64,000 bases of DNA, from the NCBI GenBank assembly GCA_000156295.1, contig DS999222.1:64370-128369 (forward strand). The letters are read 5' to 3'. The translations under genes were made by a program, and so were the position numbers. Shown one piece after another: positions 1 to 7,932 of this stretch; within the stretch, counting starts at the first letter, position 1; each line of letters starts with the position of its first letter. The notes beneath the pieces were generated by a model. That model did not search any database. It saw only the letters and a list, made by a program, of their open reading frames with translations, and was not told the DNA's origin. This stretch comes from a marine gamma proteobacterium HTCC2148 (GTDB lineage: Bacteria; Pseudomonadota; Gammaproteobacteria; Pseudomonadales; Halieaceae).

Positions 1-1
1 T

Positions 2-448
2 CACTGGCCGGGCAATATCAGGCAGTTGGAAAATTTCGCCGGGCAAGTGGTGGTTGCTAGCGATACTCAATTGCGTATCCCTGCACCCATAATTGCAGAA
101 ATCGATGTGAAAAAATCAGCGGTTGGGGCCTTTGTCGAGAAGGGCCCCGGGGTTTCAGCTAAACCGCGCAAGCCAATGGACATCACGGAAGTAGATTTTG
201 TGAAAGCCATGGAGCACAGCCTGTTTGAAGTTGCGGCGGTAGCTGGTGAACTGGGTGTCAGTCGTCAGTCAATCTACCGTCGAATTGATGCGTCAGCCAG
301 ATTCCGACGGGCTTCGGAAATTCCCATGCAGGATATTCAAACAACACTGGCCAGTTGCGGTGGCAGCCTGGGTAAAGCGGCGTTCAATCTGGAGGTTTCC
401 GCTTCCGGGCTGCGCCAGCGACTGCGCTCCTTGGGGACTCCCGCATGA
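2..448 (+). CDS. C-terminal end of a sigma-54-activator-type regulator (5' truncated by the window)
   Basis: The reading frame is open from base 2 and begins with HWPGNIRQLENF, the signature that closes the AAA+ domain of sigma-54-dependent activators (usually WPGN[VI]RELEN). The gene therefore starts upstream of the window, and the internal TTG at 26 is not its start. After a linker of about 45 residues come two helix-turn-helix-like segments: one around AAVAGELGVSRQSIYRR and one around CGGSLGKAAFNLEVSASGLRQRL at the C-terminus. The second resembles a Fis-type DNA-binding helix. The same arrangement, a WxGN motif followed by two Fis-like segments, recurs in the regulator at 25688-28252. The Ser/Thr kinase gene starts 9 bases downstream, so the two are probably co-transcribed. 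Whether the missing AAA+ part keeps Walker and GAFTGA motifs cannot be judged here. Confidence 0.8.
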   Translation, partial: HWPGNIRQLENFAGQVVVASDTQLRIPAPIIAEIDVKKSAVGAFVEKGPGVSAKPRKPMDITEVDFVKAMEHSLFEVAAVAGELGVSRQSIYRRIDASARFRRASEIPMQDIQTTLASCGGSLGKAAFNLEVSASGLRQRLRSLGTPA

Positions 449-457
449 TCAATTTCC

Positions 458-1864
458 GTGTCTGATAACAGTATCGGGCCCTACCGTATTGTGCGCCTGA
501 TAAAAAGCGGCGGTCAGGGTCAGGTTTACCTCGGCTATGATGGCCGTCTGCAACGTCAGGTGGCTATTAAAATTCATCAGTTGCCGGAGCTACGGGCGGC
601 GCGCAAGCAAGCGCTTGCCGAGGCTCGTAAGGCTTCTCGAATTAACTGTCCCCGCGTTGTACAGGTCTACGATTTAATGGAATCCAGCGATCACCTGGCG
701 ATTGTGATGGAGTATGTTCCCGGCTGTGACCTGGAAGAATTGCTCAGGCGATGCCGCCTTGAAGTGGCCAGTGCTTTGACGGTTGCCACTGACATCTCGG
801 TGGCGCTTGCTTCTGCGCGTCAGCAGAAAGTCGTTCATGGAGACCTCACAGCAGCCAACGTGCTGGTGAATCGACAGGGCCGGGTAAAGTTGACGGACTT
901 TGGTATTGCTCGTGCGGTGGATGACTCAGTCCTGCCACTTGCAGGTAGCTATAGCGCTTTGACGCCAGAACATCTGCAGGGCGGGCCACTGGATGTGCGC
1001 ACCGACCTGTTTGCTCTGGGTTGCCTGTTGTTTCGGATGCTAACCGGCGAACAGGCATTTTTCCGGGATGGCCGCTTGGACACACAACTGTTGCTCGCGG
1101 AGCACAGGCCGGTATTAACAAGCCGCCTCGTCCTTGAGGCAGGTGTTCCCCCTGAGTTAGATGCGCTGGTCAGCCACCTGTTGCAGAAGAGTCCGGCGAA
1201 TCGGCCCAACAATACCCATACTGTTCGACGCGAGTTACGCAAAGCCCAGCAACAGTTGCCGCTGGCTCAGTGTGATAGTTTGCAGCGACAAGCCAGGCCC
1301 TACTTTCGCCAGGAGTCGCCAGAAGACATTCCTTTGGAGATTCCTGTGCAACTGAGGGAGCGGGGTAAGTCTGCTCTTAAGGGCTCCTGGCCTAGAAGCA
1401 CCGGCAAATGGTTAAAAGCTTTGCGTGCGTCCACTCGGATTGCAATGGGCGCCAGTGCTCTCGCTGCGCTGGTAATCGTGACTGTGTTGGCGATGCAGGT
1501 TTATCCAACCCGGGTCCATTTTGAAGCACCGGCCTTGAGTCTGGAGCACCACAGGGAAATACCTAAACCCATTGACCAGCAGTGGCTAATGGACAAAGTG
1601 GTTAGCGCGGCTGAAGCGGAACTTGGTCCTATGCAGGTGAGTGGAGCGGTTCGTCCCAGGGCTTATTATGCAGAGCTTGCCGCTGCTGAGCCGGAGCTCG
1701 TTCTTAGCGTCAGTCTGCGCTGCAGCGAGGCACTTTGCCTGTATTCGATTTCAGGTGCGCGAGGTGAGGAGTTTGACTATCGCCAGGTCGCCATCGCGCC
1801 AAACCTGCCTGAGGAGGTTTGGGCCGGTCTTATCGTCCAGAGCACGCGCTCGTTGCTCGAGTGA
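458..1864 (+). CDS. Hanks-type Ser/Thr protein kinase with one transmembrane segment
   Basis: 468 residues from a GTG start. The kinase domain spans about residues 8-270: glycine loop SGGQGQVY, ATP-anchoring lysine K38 in VAIK, catalytic loop VVHGDLTAANVLVN with D129, metal-binding DFG in LTDFGIARAV, and an APE-like TPEHL. The catalytic loop reads HGD instead of HRD, so this is a non-RD kinase that may not need activation-loop phosphorylation. A linker of about 55 residues leads to a hydrophobic segment at about 327-347, then a C-terminal portion of about 120 residues, presumably periplasmic, with two close cysteines (CSEALC). It contains no PASTA or WD repeats. The gene lies 9 bases after a sigma-54-activator-type regulator, which suggests a shared regulatory role. 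The substrate is unknown. Confidence 0.88.
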   Translation: MSDNSIGPYRIVRLIKSGGQGQVYLGYDGRLQRQVAIKIHQLPELRAARKQALAEARKASRINCPRVVQVYDLMESSDHLAIVMEYVPGCDLEELLRRCRLEVASALTVATDISVALASARQQKVVHGDLTAANVLVNRQGRVKLTDFGIARAVDDSVLPLAGSYSALTPEHLQGGPLDVRTDLFALGCLLFRMLTGEQAFFRDGRLDTQLLLAEHRPVLTSRLVLEAGVPPELDALVSHLLQKSPANRPNNTHTVRRELRKAQQQLPLAQCDSLQRQARPYFRQESPEDIPLEIPVQLRERGKSALKGSWPRSTGKWLKALRASTRIAMGASALAALVIVTVLAMQVYPTRVHFEAPALSLEHHREIPKPIDQQWLMDKVVSAAEAELGPMQVSGAVRPRAYYAELAAAEPELVLSVSLRCSEALCLYSISGARGEEFDYRQVAIAPNLPEEVWAGLIVQSTRSLLE

Positions 1865-1867
1865 CCT

Positions 1868-2533
1868 TTAAAGTTGCCATGCAACGCTGGCGGCGAGAAG
1901 CATCTGAGAGCCAAAATAAAGCGGTGTACCCCACAGACCATTGATTCGGTCGGCGCTTACAAATTGGCGCCTGGCGACAGCCAGATCAGAAAAAGCGAAG
2001 CCCCAGGCGCCACACAAAATCAGCAGCGACCCTGCGTGCCCCCAGGTGCCACCTGCGAATATCAGCATAGCGGCGATAACAATGATATAGGCGGGAACCG
2101 CCGCTCGCATAAGTCCCTGTAAATGCGGTCTCAACCAAAATAAAACCAGCACGATCAGGGTCAGCGCCGGTAGACAGGCGATCGCTATAGCCATGGTGTT
2201 CAAAGGCAGTTGGGTAAATGCGACGGCATAAAGCAGATGACCACAGAGGAATGCAACAAGCCCTGCTAGAAAGGCAGCTTCCGCTTCAAACATCAGCAAC
2301 ACATCTCCAACGGCGCAAAGTACCAGTCCGAAGAGCAGCCACTGTCCGTAGTTCGACTGGGGCGCGCCGAGTAAGACCGCTAGCCAGATAAACGCAGCCG
2401 CTGCCAGCGGTTTAAGGGCGAATCGACCTCCCTTGAAATCCTGAAAATCGCTGGCTACCAAGCCGCTCACGCTAAGCAGTGAGAGCAGCAGGACGGGGGC
2501 AAGGGTAGCAAGAGATGTGGGTTCAGAGGCCAA
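1868..2533 (-). CDS. YhhN/TMEM86 family membrane protein
   Basis: 221 residues, almost wholly hydrophobic, with about seven to eight membrane segments. The conserved LVLCAVGDVLLMF and AFLCGHLLYAVAF stretches are typical of the YhhN family, related to animal lysoplasmalogenase TMEM86. Family members hydrolyse the vinyl-ether bond of lysoplasmalogens in animals; the bacterial role is less clear. The TTG start at 2533 overlaps the end of panE by 11 bases, so the two are translationally coupled. The stop lies 3 bases from the convergent kinase stop, leaving no room for a terminator. A different start inside panE cannot be ruled out. Confidence 0.8.
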   Translation of the reverse strand: MASEPTSLATLAPVLLLSLLSVSGLVASDFQDFKGGRFALKPLAAAAFIWLAVLLGAPQSNYGQWLLFGLVLCAVGDVLLMFEAEAAFLAGLVAFLCGHLLYAVAFTQLPLNTMAIAIACLPALTLIVLVLFWLRPHLQGLMRAAVPAYIIVIAAMLIFAGGTWGHAGSLLILCGAWGFAFSDLAVARRQFVSADRINGLWGTPLYFGSQMLLAASVAWQL

Positions 2534-3419
2534 GAGCGAGTACCTTATTAAACACGTTTTTGTTGTGCGGGAGGTTCAGCTTATATTTCTGAGCCGTTCG
2601 CAGCAGATAACCTGTGATGAAGTCAATTTCTGTGCTGCGTCCTGCTGCCACGTCTTGCAGCATCGAGGACCGATTATCAGCTGTTCCCGCAATAACAGCC
2701 GCCACGTCTTCGTGCAGCGTGGCTGCAGTAGTATCAAACCCTGCTGCAAGGCTGACCTCAGCAATTTCATCACAAAGGTTGCCAACTTCCTGTTTGAGTT
2801 GTTTGCGCCTGGCCAGCTCTCCATTAAGGCATTGGTGGATGGCAGTCAGCGGATTTATTGCGCAATTAATAGCCATCTTGTGCCATAGGGCGGTGGTAAT
2901 GTCGTCATCCCACTGGCAGTCCAGAGATGTTTTCCTCCAATCTTCATGCCAGCTGGGCTGAGGTAAGCCTTCGGCACTGCCAATACGCGTAATGCCGCGT
3001 CCCGCGTGGCGTATGTGCAGAGTGTCGAGCCGGTAAGCGCCTTCGGTACTGGTGGCATAGTAGATTGGGTTATCGGGCACAATGGCCTTAACTGCAGCGG
3101 CATAGCCCATACCGTTGGTGGCAAACAGGATGGACGCCTGCTTGCCAATGCGTGGGGCAATGCTTTTCACCGCGTCTACTGCGTCCTGTGCCTTGGTGGT
3201 TATTAACAGATGGTTGATCTCGCCGGTGGACGCGGCATGGTCAAGTTGCACCGTCAGTTCATTACTGGAGTTTTTCGATTCTACTGTGAGTGAGCTGGAA
3301 CCCGCCTCTGGCCGGTGGCGCAGAAGCAGAGTGACGCGGCAGCCAGCCTCAACCAGCTGCGAAGCGAATAGGCAGCCCATGGCGCCCGCACCCAGTATGT
3401 GCCAGTGATTGCCGTTCAA
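2523..3419 (-). CDS. panE: 2-dehydropantoate 2-reductase-like (ketopantoate reductase family)
   Basis: 298 residues, the usual family length. It opens with a Rossmann nucleotide-binding motif, WHILGAGAMGCLFASQL, for NADPH. The C-terminal helical domain carries the family lysine region LWHKMAINCAINPLTAI and the helix with VSLAAGFDT. The family reduces 2-dehydropantoate to pantoate in pantothenate and CoA synthesis, in the cytoplasm. The start is a TTG at 3419 preceded by AGGT. A YhhN gene follows with an 11-base overlap; no other pantothenate gene is nearby, so the substrate assignment rests on family similarity only. Related ketoacid reductases share this fold. Confidence 0.82.
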   Translation of the reverse strand: MNGNHWHILGAGAMGCLFASQLVEAGCRVTLLLRHRPEAGSSSLTVESKNSSNELTVQLDHAASTGEINHLLITTKAQDAVDAVKSIAPRIGKQASILFATNGMGYAAAVKAIVPDNPIYYATSTEGAYRLDTLHIRHAGRGITRIGSAEGLPQPSWHEDWRKTSLDCQWDDDITTALWHKMAINCAINPLTAIHQCLNGELARRKQLKQEVGNLCDEIAEVSLAAGFDTTAATLHEDVAAVIAGTADNRSSMLQDVAAGRSTEIDFITGYLLRTAQKYKLNLPHNKNVFNKVLALGL

Positions 3420-3508
3420 AATGCTGACCTGAAGCCTTGCGTTGTAAATTGGCCGTGGGCCATTACCATAGGAGTTCCTGAAAGTGCTTACAGTTGAGGA
3501 ATTGCACT

Positions 3509-3991
3509 ATGCCATCATTTGATGTGGTTTCGGAAGTAGACCTGCACCAGTTGACCAATGCAGTAGACCAGGCGGGTCGTATTATTGCCAATCGCTTTGA
3601 TTTCAAGGGAGTTGACGCGAGCTTTGAGCGAGATGAGCGCCTGGTGTTGATGACCGCGGAGGCCGAGTTTCAGGTTACCCAAATGGAAGATATGTTGCGC
3701 AGCGCGCTTATCAAGTGTGACATTGACCCAGGAGCAATGGATTGTGGTGAGCCGATTACCACCGGCAAACAGGTTAAGCAATCGGTGCAATTGCGTCACG
3801 GTCTGGACAGTGATCAGTGTCGATCAGTGATCAAGAAAATCAAGGAAGCAAAATTGAAAGTGCAAGCCCAGGTGCAGGGTGAGCAGGTTCGCGTGACAGG
3901 TAAAAAACGCGATGATCTGCAGCAGGTAATGGCTATTTTGAGAGAGGGTGACTTGGGGTCGCCATTGCAGTTCAATAATTTTCGCGATTAA
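3509..3991 (+). CDS. yajQ: YajQ family nucleotide-binding protein
   Basis: 160 residues from ATG 3509, which has TGAGGA ten bases upstream. The longer frame from 3494 would put its start inside that ribosome-binding site. MPSFDVVSEVDLHQ, NRFDFKGVDASFE and the C-terminal RVTGKKRDDLQQVMA and PLQFNNFRD match YajQ (DUF520) end to end. The protein has two ferredoxin-like halves. Some members bind cyclic di-GMP and act with LysR-type regulators; others are known only as nucleotide- or RNA-binding. Its tail overlaps the convergent kinase gene by 4 bases. A degenerate-GGDEF protein lies 1.3 kb downstream, but nothing here shows a direct link. Confidence 0.93.
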   Translation: MPSFDVVSEVDLHQLTNAVDQAGRIIANRFDFKGVDASFERDERLVLMTAEAEFQVTQMEDMLRSALIKCDIDPGAMDCGEPITTGKQVKQSVQLRHGLDSDQCRSVIKKIKEAKLKVQAQVQGEQVRVTGKKRDDLQQVMAILREGDLGSPLQFNNFRD

Positions 3992-4863
3992 GCCAGCTTA
4001 TCTTCAACTCGCGGCAAGCGAGACTCCAGTACAGCGGTCGCGAGCTCCGGCGTTGCTTGTTCAAGATGCCAAAGTAACTCTATATAGCGATAAATCGTTA
4101 CAAATAAGTGAAGTTGGCCAGTCTCCTTCTGGTCGGGTTTTCGCTGCAGGTAATAAAACAAGAATCGTTCAATTTGCCCTTTATCGTATTGCTGCCCCTC
4201 GCAGGCAACTGCCAGGTCGAACCAGGGACTGCCCATGGCAACATACTCCCAGTCGAGGGCAAACAGTTTCCCTTTACTGACGATCAGGTTGGCCGGCAGC
4301 AGATCGTTGTGGCACAGCGAAGCAGGGGTGTTACTGATTTCGCTTCGGTTCAATCGCTTAGCAATCGCCCTGCGGATGGCCTCGGGCGGCAATGGCTTTG
4401 CGGTGCGTCCAAGCTGATTCTCGTATTGCTTGATTCTGTTGCCAAGGTCCAGCTTGAGGTGTCTTGCCGGCAGATGGTGAATACCGAGGCAAAGCTGCGC
4501 CAGGTCGGCAGGCGTTGGCACTTGCTTGGCATCCGCGGTGAAATAGTCGCACACCATAGCGCCAAGCTCCGGGTTGAAATAGCGGGGCATCGGTGCCAAT
4601 GCGACATTACCGGCTGACTGCTGGGCGAGATATTCCACATTTCTGTTGATCCCGTGACGAGCAGGGTTTACGCCATCAATGCGCACTACATAGTGCCGAC
4701 TGGCCGAGCTAACCAGGAAATTATGGTTGCTGAGACCTCCACTCAATGGGCGATCCAGATGAGGCGCTGCTTGCAGCGGCGGCTCGCAGCGCCAGTGCTG
4801 CCATTGGGCTAGGGTCTGCTCGAGTTTCAGTTTTACAGCCGCAGAGCTATCGAGGGGTTTCAC
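3988..4863 (-). CDS. Aminoglycoside phosphotransferase-fold small-molecule kinase (choline/thiamine kinase-like)
   Basis: 291 residues with the APH/choline-kinase fold: phosphate-loop analogue LSGGLSNHNFLV, Brenner motif LCHNDLLPANLIV with the catalytic Asp, and metal-binding LDWEYVAMGSPWFDLA. The family phosphorylates small hydroxylated molecules such as choline, ethanolamine or thiamine. The GTG start overlaps by 4 bases the stop of a thiamine-binding-type protein, so the pair is translationally coupled; this favours thiamine or a thiamine-related compound (ThiK-like), but this is inference. The 3' end overlaps yajQ by 4 bases. The alternative is a choline or ethanolamine kinase. Confidence 0.8.
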   Translation of the reverse strand: MKPLDSSAAVKLKLEQTLAQWQHWRCEPPLQAAPHLDRPLSGGLSNHNFLVSSASRHYVVRIDGVNPARHGINRNVEYLAQQSAGNVALAPMPRYFNPELGAMVCDYFTADAKQVPTPADLAQLCLGIHHLPARHLKLDLGNRIKQYENQLGRTAKPLPPEAIRRAIAKRLNRSEISNTPASLCHNDLLPANLIVSKGKLFALDWEYVAMGSPWFDLAVACEGQQYDKGQIERFLFYYLQRKPDQKETGQLHLFVTIYRYIELLWHLEQATPELATAVLESRLPRVEDKLA

Positions 4864-5114
4864 TCGGAAATTTCTAGCTCACCGGGGATAAACTTGCATA
4901 CCAGTACCTGTTTGCCGAAGCGTTCTGTACTGGCTCGGAGGCATTGATCGACGAGTTCGATGACAGTAGCCCAATCACCGCAAACCTGAGTGCTCATAGC
5001 GTTGGAGACCAGTGTCACTCCAGGTTTTTTGGCAGCATCTTCAATAAATGCTCTGATGATGGGAATGTAATTTTCCTGCAGCGGGTACAGGCTCATTTCA
5101 GCGGTTAATTTCAC
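4860..5114 (-). CDS. Small thiamine-binding-type protein (MTH1187/YkoF-like, DUF77)
   Basis: 84 residues from GTG 5114, preceded by the CAGGGAG ribosome-binding site; the frame is open 33 bases further upstream but without such a site. MSLYPL at the start of the fold, the IRAFIEDAAKKPGVTL helix and the VSNAMSTQVCGDWATV strand fit the ferredoxin-like MTH1187/YqgV family, some members of which bind thiamine or hydroxymethylpyrimidine. It carries no signal peptide, so it acts in the cytoplasm. It is the first gene of a two-gene operon with the kinase at 3988-4863, with a 4-base overlap. Confidence 0.75.
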   Translation of the reverse strand: MKLTAEMSLYPLQENYIPIIRAFIEDAAKKPGVTLVSNAMSTQVCGDWATVIELVDQCLRASTERFGKQVLVCKFIPGELEISE

Positions 5115-5198
5115 GCGAGTAATCTCCCTGGAGGGTGTTGTTCCCAACGACGCAAAAGCGCCAGCCGGGTGAACGGGTAACAGTTAACGGTTGCGGCG

Positions 5199-5227
5199 TT
5201 GCATACAGATTGTAGGAAGCATACACT
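5199..5227 (+). promoter_or_regulatory. Candidate sigma-70 promoter upstream of the GAF-GGDEF-like gene
   Basis: TTGCAT at 5199-5204 and TACACT at 5222-5227 are separated by 17 bases in the divergent spacer between 5114 and 5288. Both boxes match four of six consensus bases. It would give a leader of about 55 bases. Seen by inspection only. Confidence 0.3.
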
Positions 5228-5287
5228 GGAAAGCATATAAAATTTCCTCCGGAAAAGGATTATTCTGGCTGATAAGCGAGATTGACG

Positions 5288-6430
5288 ATGGCGGAAGAAA
5301 AAAGCTACAGCGGCGTGCAGCGCGAGGAGATCGAGGGTGCACCGCCAGCTGCGTCCAGCGCGGAGTTGCTCGAGCTTCGTCTCGCAGAACGTATTAGCGT
5401 CAATCGCTACCTGTATCAACAAACCCAGCAATTGGAACGCATGCTGCTGGACGCTAAAGACCTGCAATGCCTGCTGGAAGTTTTGCTGGTCAGTCTTCCC
5501 AGGCACTTTTCCTTTCGCGCTGCCGAACTCTGGCTTTATGACCCTGAAGATGTACTCGCTGGCCTGATTGTTGGTGGCGAGCGCTATGGTCACTACCTGC
5601 AACTGCAGCAGGATGCATTCGAGATTCAGGAGCTCTATTCCCTCGAGCCGGGAATTGAAATTATCGACGTAACGGACTCCAGGATGTTCGAGGTACTCAA
5701 GTCCGAGCATGGCATTGATTATGTTCTGTTACTGCCACTGATAGAATCCGGGCGCCTGATCGGCAGTTTGCATCTGGGTTTACAGGAAGACAGTCTGGCT
5801 TTCGGAAACGCGGAAAGCGACCTGCTCTCGCACCTCGCTATGATGATTTCGCGCTGCTTTGCCATGTCGGTGACGCATCAGCAGATATCCCAGCTGACGA
5901 TGCTGGATCCCCTGACCCAAATCAGCAACCTGCGTGGATTTGAGCGCGATATCGCTCGCGAAATCGCCCGGGCACGGCGGGCGGATCAGCCTGTATCGGT
6001 GCTGATGATCGATATTGATGAGTACGACGACTTGCACGAACATTACGGGGAGGTGCGAGGTCATTTTGTGCTGAAAAAAGTGGCCGAGCGCATTTCCTCA
6101 ACTTTGAGAGCTACGGACATGATGGCGCGTCTCTCTCGTTCACGCATGGCTGTTTTGATCCCCGGAATTGGTGAATCCGTGGGAGGCGACATTGCCGAGC
6201 GTATGCGCCGTGACATTGAGGAGTTCGCGATTGACGATGGCCGTGGCGCCGTATTACAGGTTACTGTCAGCTTAGGCAGGGTAACTTGGGACCCCAAAGC
6301 TTACCCAGCGGTCGATATGGTCCAGTTGGCCAAACAAATGGAGGCAGCCGGGCGTAAAGCACTTGATGATGCACACGTCAAAGGCGGTAATCGACACGTA
6401 CTTTCACGACTTGCCACCCTACTGGTATAA
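5288..6430 (+). CDS. GAF-like sensor protein with a degenerate GGDEF domain
   Basis: 380 residues from ATG 5288; a TTG two codons earlier is possible. Residues about 40-190 look like a GAF/DUF484-type sensor (AAELWLYDPEDVL, YVLLLPLIESGRLIGSLHLG). A GGDEF-type domain follows from about 205 (LDPLTQISNLRGFERDIARE, DIDEYDDLHEHYGEVRGHFVL). The signature position, ARLxxxxxAVLIPG, reads SRSRM at residues 283-287 instead of GGDEF. The substrate-side FKxxND segment is also lost (YDDLHE). Diguanylate cyclase activity is therefore unlikely; the domain may bind GTP or act as a protein-interaction module. No membrane segment is present. Carbonic anhydrase follows after 9 bases. Confidence 0.85.
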   Translation: MAEEKSYSGVQREEIEGAPPAASSAELLELRLAERISVNRYLYQQTQQLERMLLDAKDLQCLLEVLLVSLPRHFSFRAAELWLYDPEDVLAGLIVGGERYGHYLQLQQDAFEIQELYSLEPGIEIIDVTDSRMFEVLKSEHGIDYVLLLPLIESGRLIGSLHLGLQEDSLAFGNAESDLLSHLAMMISRCFAMSVTHQQISQLTMLDPLTQISNLRGFERDIAREIARARRADQPVSVLMIDIDEYDDLHEHYGEVRGHFVLKKVAERISSTLRATDMMARLSRSRMAVLIPGIGESVGGDIAERMRRDIEEFAIDDGRGAVLQVTVSLGRVTWDPKAYPAVDMVQLAKQMEAAGRKALDDAHVKGGNRHVLSRLATLLV

Positions 6431-6439
6431 GGATGCACC

Positions 6440-7075
6440 TTGGCGAAAAAACTGGAAAACCTTTTTGAGAAAAACCGCGCCTGGGCGGACTCGGTAAAAA
6501 CAGACGACCCTCAGTTCTTTGAGAAACTCGCTGCCCAGCAACACCCAGAGTATTTATGGATAGGCTGCTCCGACAGCAGGGTACCTGCAAACCAAATTGT
6601 AGGCCTGCTGCCTGGCGAAGTATTCGTTCATCGGAATGTGGCTAATATTGTCGTGCACACTGACTTCAATTGCCTCACGGTGTTGCAGTATGCCGTAGAG
6701 GTGTTGAAAGTGAAGCACGTCATTGTGGTCGGGCATTTTGGCTGCGGCGGTATAAAGGCTGCCTATGAAAGTGCTGACAATGGGCTTGCCGACAACTGGT
6801 TGCGTCATATCAAGGACGTACAGTTTCGTTATCAGGATGAGCTGGATGCCATCAGCGACAAGGAAGAACGCCTTTCCAGACTGTGTGAATTAAACGTTCA
6901 GACTCAGGTCGCCAACGTCTGTCATACGACGATTGCTCAGGGGGCATGGGCCAGGGGGCAGGAATTGTCGGTACATGGCTGGGTCTACAGCCTCCGCGAC
7001 GGCCTGCTCCAAGACCTGGATTGCTCCGTCAGCAGCTCTGCGCAAATAGCCGAGGCGTACCGCGTTATCAGTTAA
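6440..7075 (+). CDS. can: Beta-class carbonic anhydrase
   Basis: 211 residues. Zinc ligands are visible: C43 and D45 in GCSDSRVPAN, and H99 and C102 in GHFGCGGI. The enzyme interconverts CO2 and bicarbonate in the cytoplasm and supplies bicarbonate to carboxylases. The length and the Can-type C-terminus (VHGWVYSLRDGLLQDL) match the Escherichia coli enzyme. The start is TTG 6440, with TAAGGA six bases upstream; the nearby ATG at 6433 is out of frame. The spacing from the preceding regulator gene (9 bases) suggests co-transcription. Confidence 0.95.
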   Translation: MAKKLENLFEKNRAWADSVKTDDPQFFEKLAAQQHPEYLWIGCSDSRVPANQIVGLLPGEVFVHRNVANIVVHTDFNCLTVLQYAVEVLKVKHVIVVGHFGCGGIKAAYESADNGLADNWLRHIKDVQFRYQDELDAISDKEERLSRLCELNVQTQVANVCHTTIAQGAWARGQELSVHGWVYSLRDGLLQDLDCSVSSSAQIAEAYRVIS

Positions 7076-7126
7076 CCGGTATTAATCTCCCGTGGCTATG
7101 ATGGTTGCGGATAAAGAGGCGATTCA

Positions 7127-7225
7127 GTGAACTATGCCCATCTACTGTCTCCCGGCGCCATCGATAGAGAGCGCCATTTGCAGTACTCGTGTTGTCGCCA
7201 GCAGAATCTTAGGAGCGGCACTTGA
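7127..7225 (+). CDS. Possible 32-residue leader ORF coupled to trmH
   Basis: A GTG at 7127, preceded by AAAGAGG, opens a 32-codon frame whose TGA (7223-7225) overlaps the TTG start of trmH (7222-7224). The product has no recognisable motif beyond a Cys-Cys pair near its end. The arrangement would allow coupling of trmH translation. There is no evidence of conservation, so this is a candidate only. Confidence 0.22.
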   Translation: MNYAHLLSPGAIDRERHLQYSCCRQQNLRSGT

Positions 7226-7932
7226 CCCCGAAACGCATTGCCCGCTTGCGTGAGGTCTTGAATCGGCGACAGCCAGATCTCACGGTGGTTACTGATTTTG
7301 TTCACAAGCAGCGTAATCTTTCTGCCATCGTTCGCAATTGTGATGCAGTGGGAATACAGCGTATGCACGCAGTAATTGGGACAGAGGACTACAAGACATT
7401 TCGCGGTACCGCGATGGGTTCGCACCATTGGGTAGATGTTGACACGCACCAAAATCCGGCGGTGGCCTTGGATGCTTTAAAAGCAAGTGGTTACCAGTTG
7501 GTTGCCGCCCACTTTGATGAGCAGGCCGCTGATTATCGGCAAGTCGATTACACCCTGCCCACCGGGATTTTGATGGGCGCTGAGCGTCGCGGTGTCAGTG
7601 CGATAGCGCTTGAGCGGGTGGATCGCTGTATTACGATTCCCATGGTGGGTATGGTGGAGTCGTATAATGTGTCGGTGGCGGCAGGCATTATTTTGGCGGA
7701 AGCTCAGCGTCAGAGAGAGGCGGCGGGCATGTATGCGCAATGCAGGCTTGAAGCGTCCAGCTGGGAACGACTGTTTTTCGAGTGGGGCCATCCCCGGGTG
7801 CGGGATTTTTGCAGGGAGCGTGGTTTGAGTTATCCTCCGTTAGATGCAGAAGGTGAGATCGATAACCCTTCTGGTTGGTATGCCGATGTGCGTGAAGGAA
7901 GGGCGCCGATGGAGGACAAAAACAATGACTAA
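7222..7932 (+). CDS. trmH: tRNA (guanosine(18)-2'-O)-methyltransferase TrmH
   Basis: 236 residues of the SPOUT class. The N-terminal RNA-binding helix (RIARLREVLNRRQPDLTVV), the HKQRNLSAIVRNCDAVG motif with the catalytic Arg, the GAERRGVS loop and the C-terminal IPMVGMVESYNVSVAAGI knot motif are all present. TrmH methylates the ribose of G18 in the D-loop of tRNAs using S-adenosylmethionine. The TTG start at 7222 has AGGAGCG nine bases upstream. The following small membrane-protein gene overlaps its last eight bases. Confidence 0.93.
   Translation: MTPKRIARLREVLNRRQPDLTVVTDFVHKQRNLSAIVRNCDAVGIQRMHAVIGTEDYKTFRGTAMGSHHWVDVDTHQNPAVALDALKASGYQLVAAHFDEQAADYRQVDYTLPTGILMGAERRGVSAIALERVDRCITIPMVGMVESYNVSVAAGIILAEAQRQREAAGMYAQCRLEASSWERLFFEWGHPRVRDFCRERGLSYPPLDAEGEIDNPSGWYADVREGRAPMEDKNND

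Noticed and set aside
2614-3408. Plus-strand open frames opposite panE
   Set aside because: They are shadows of the conserved minus-strand gene, with no motifs or ribosome-binding sites.
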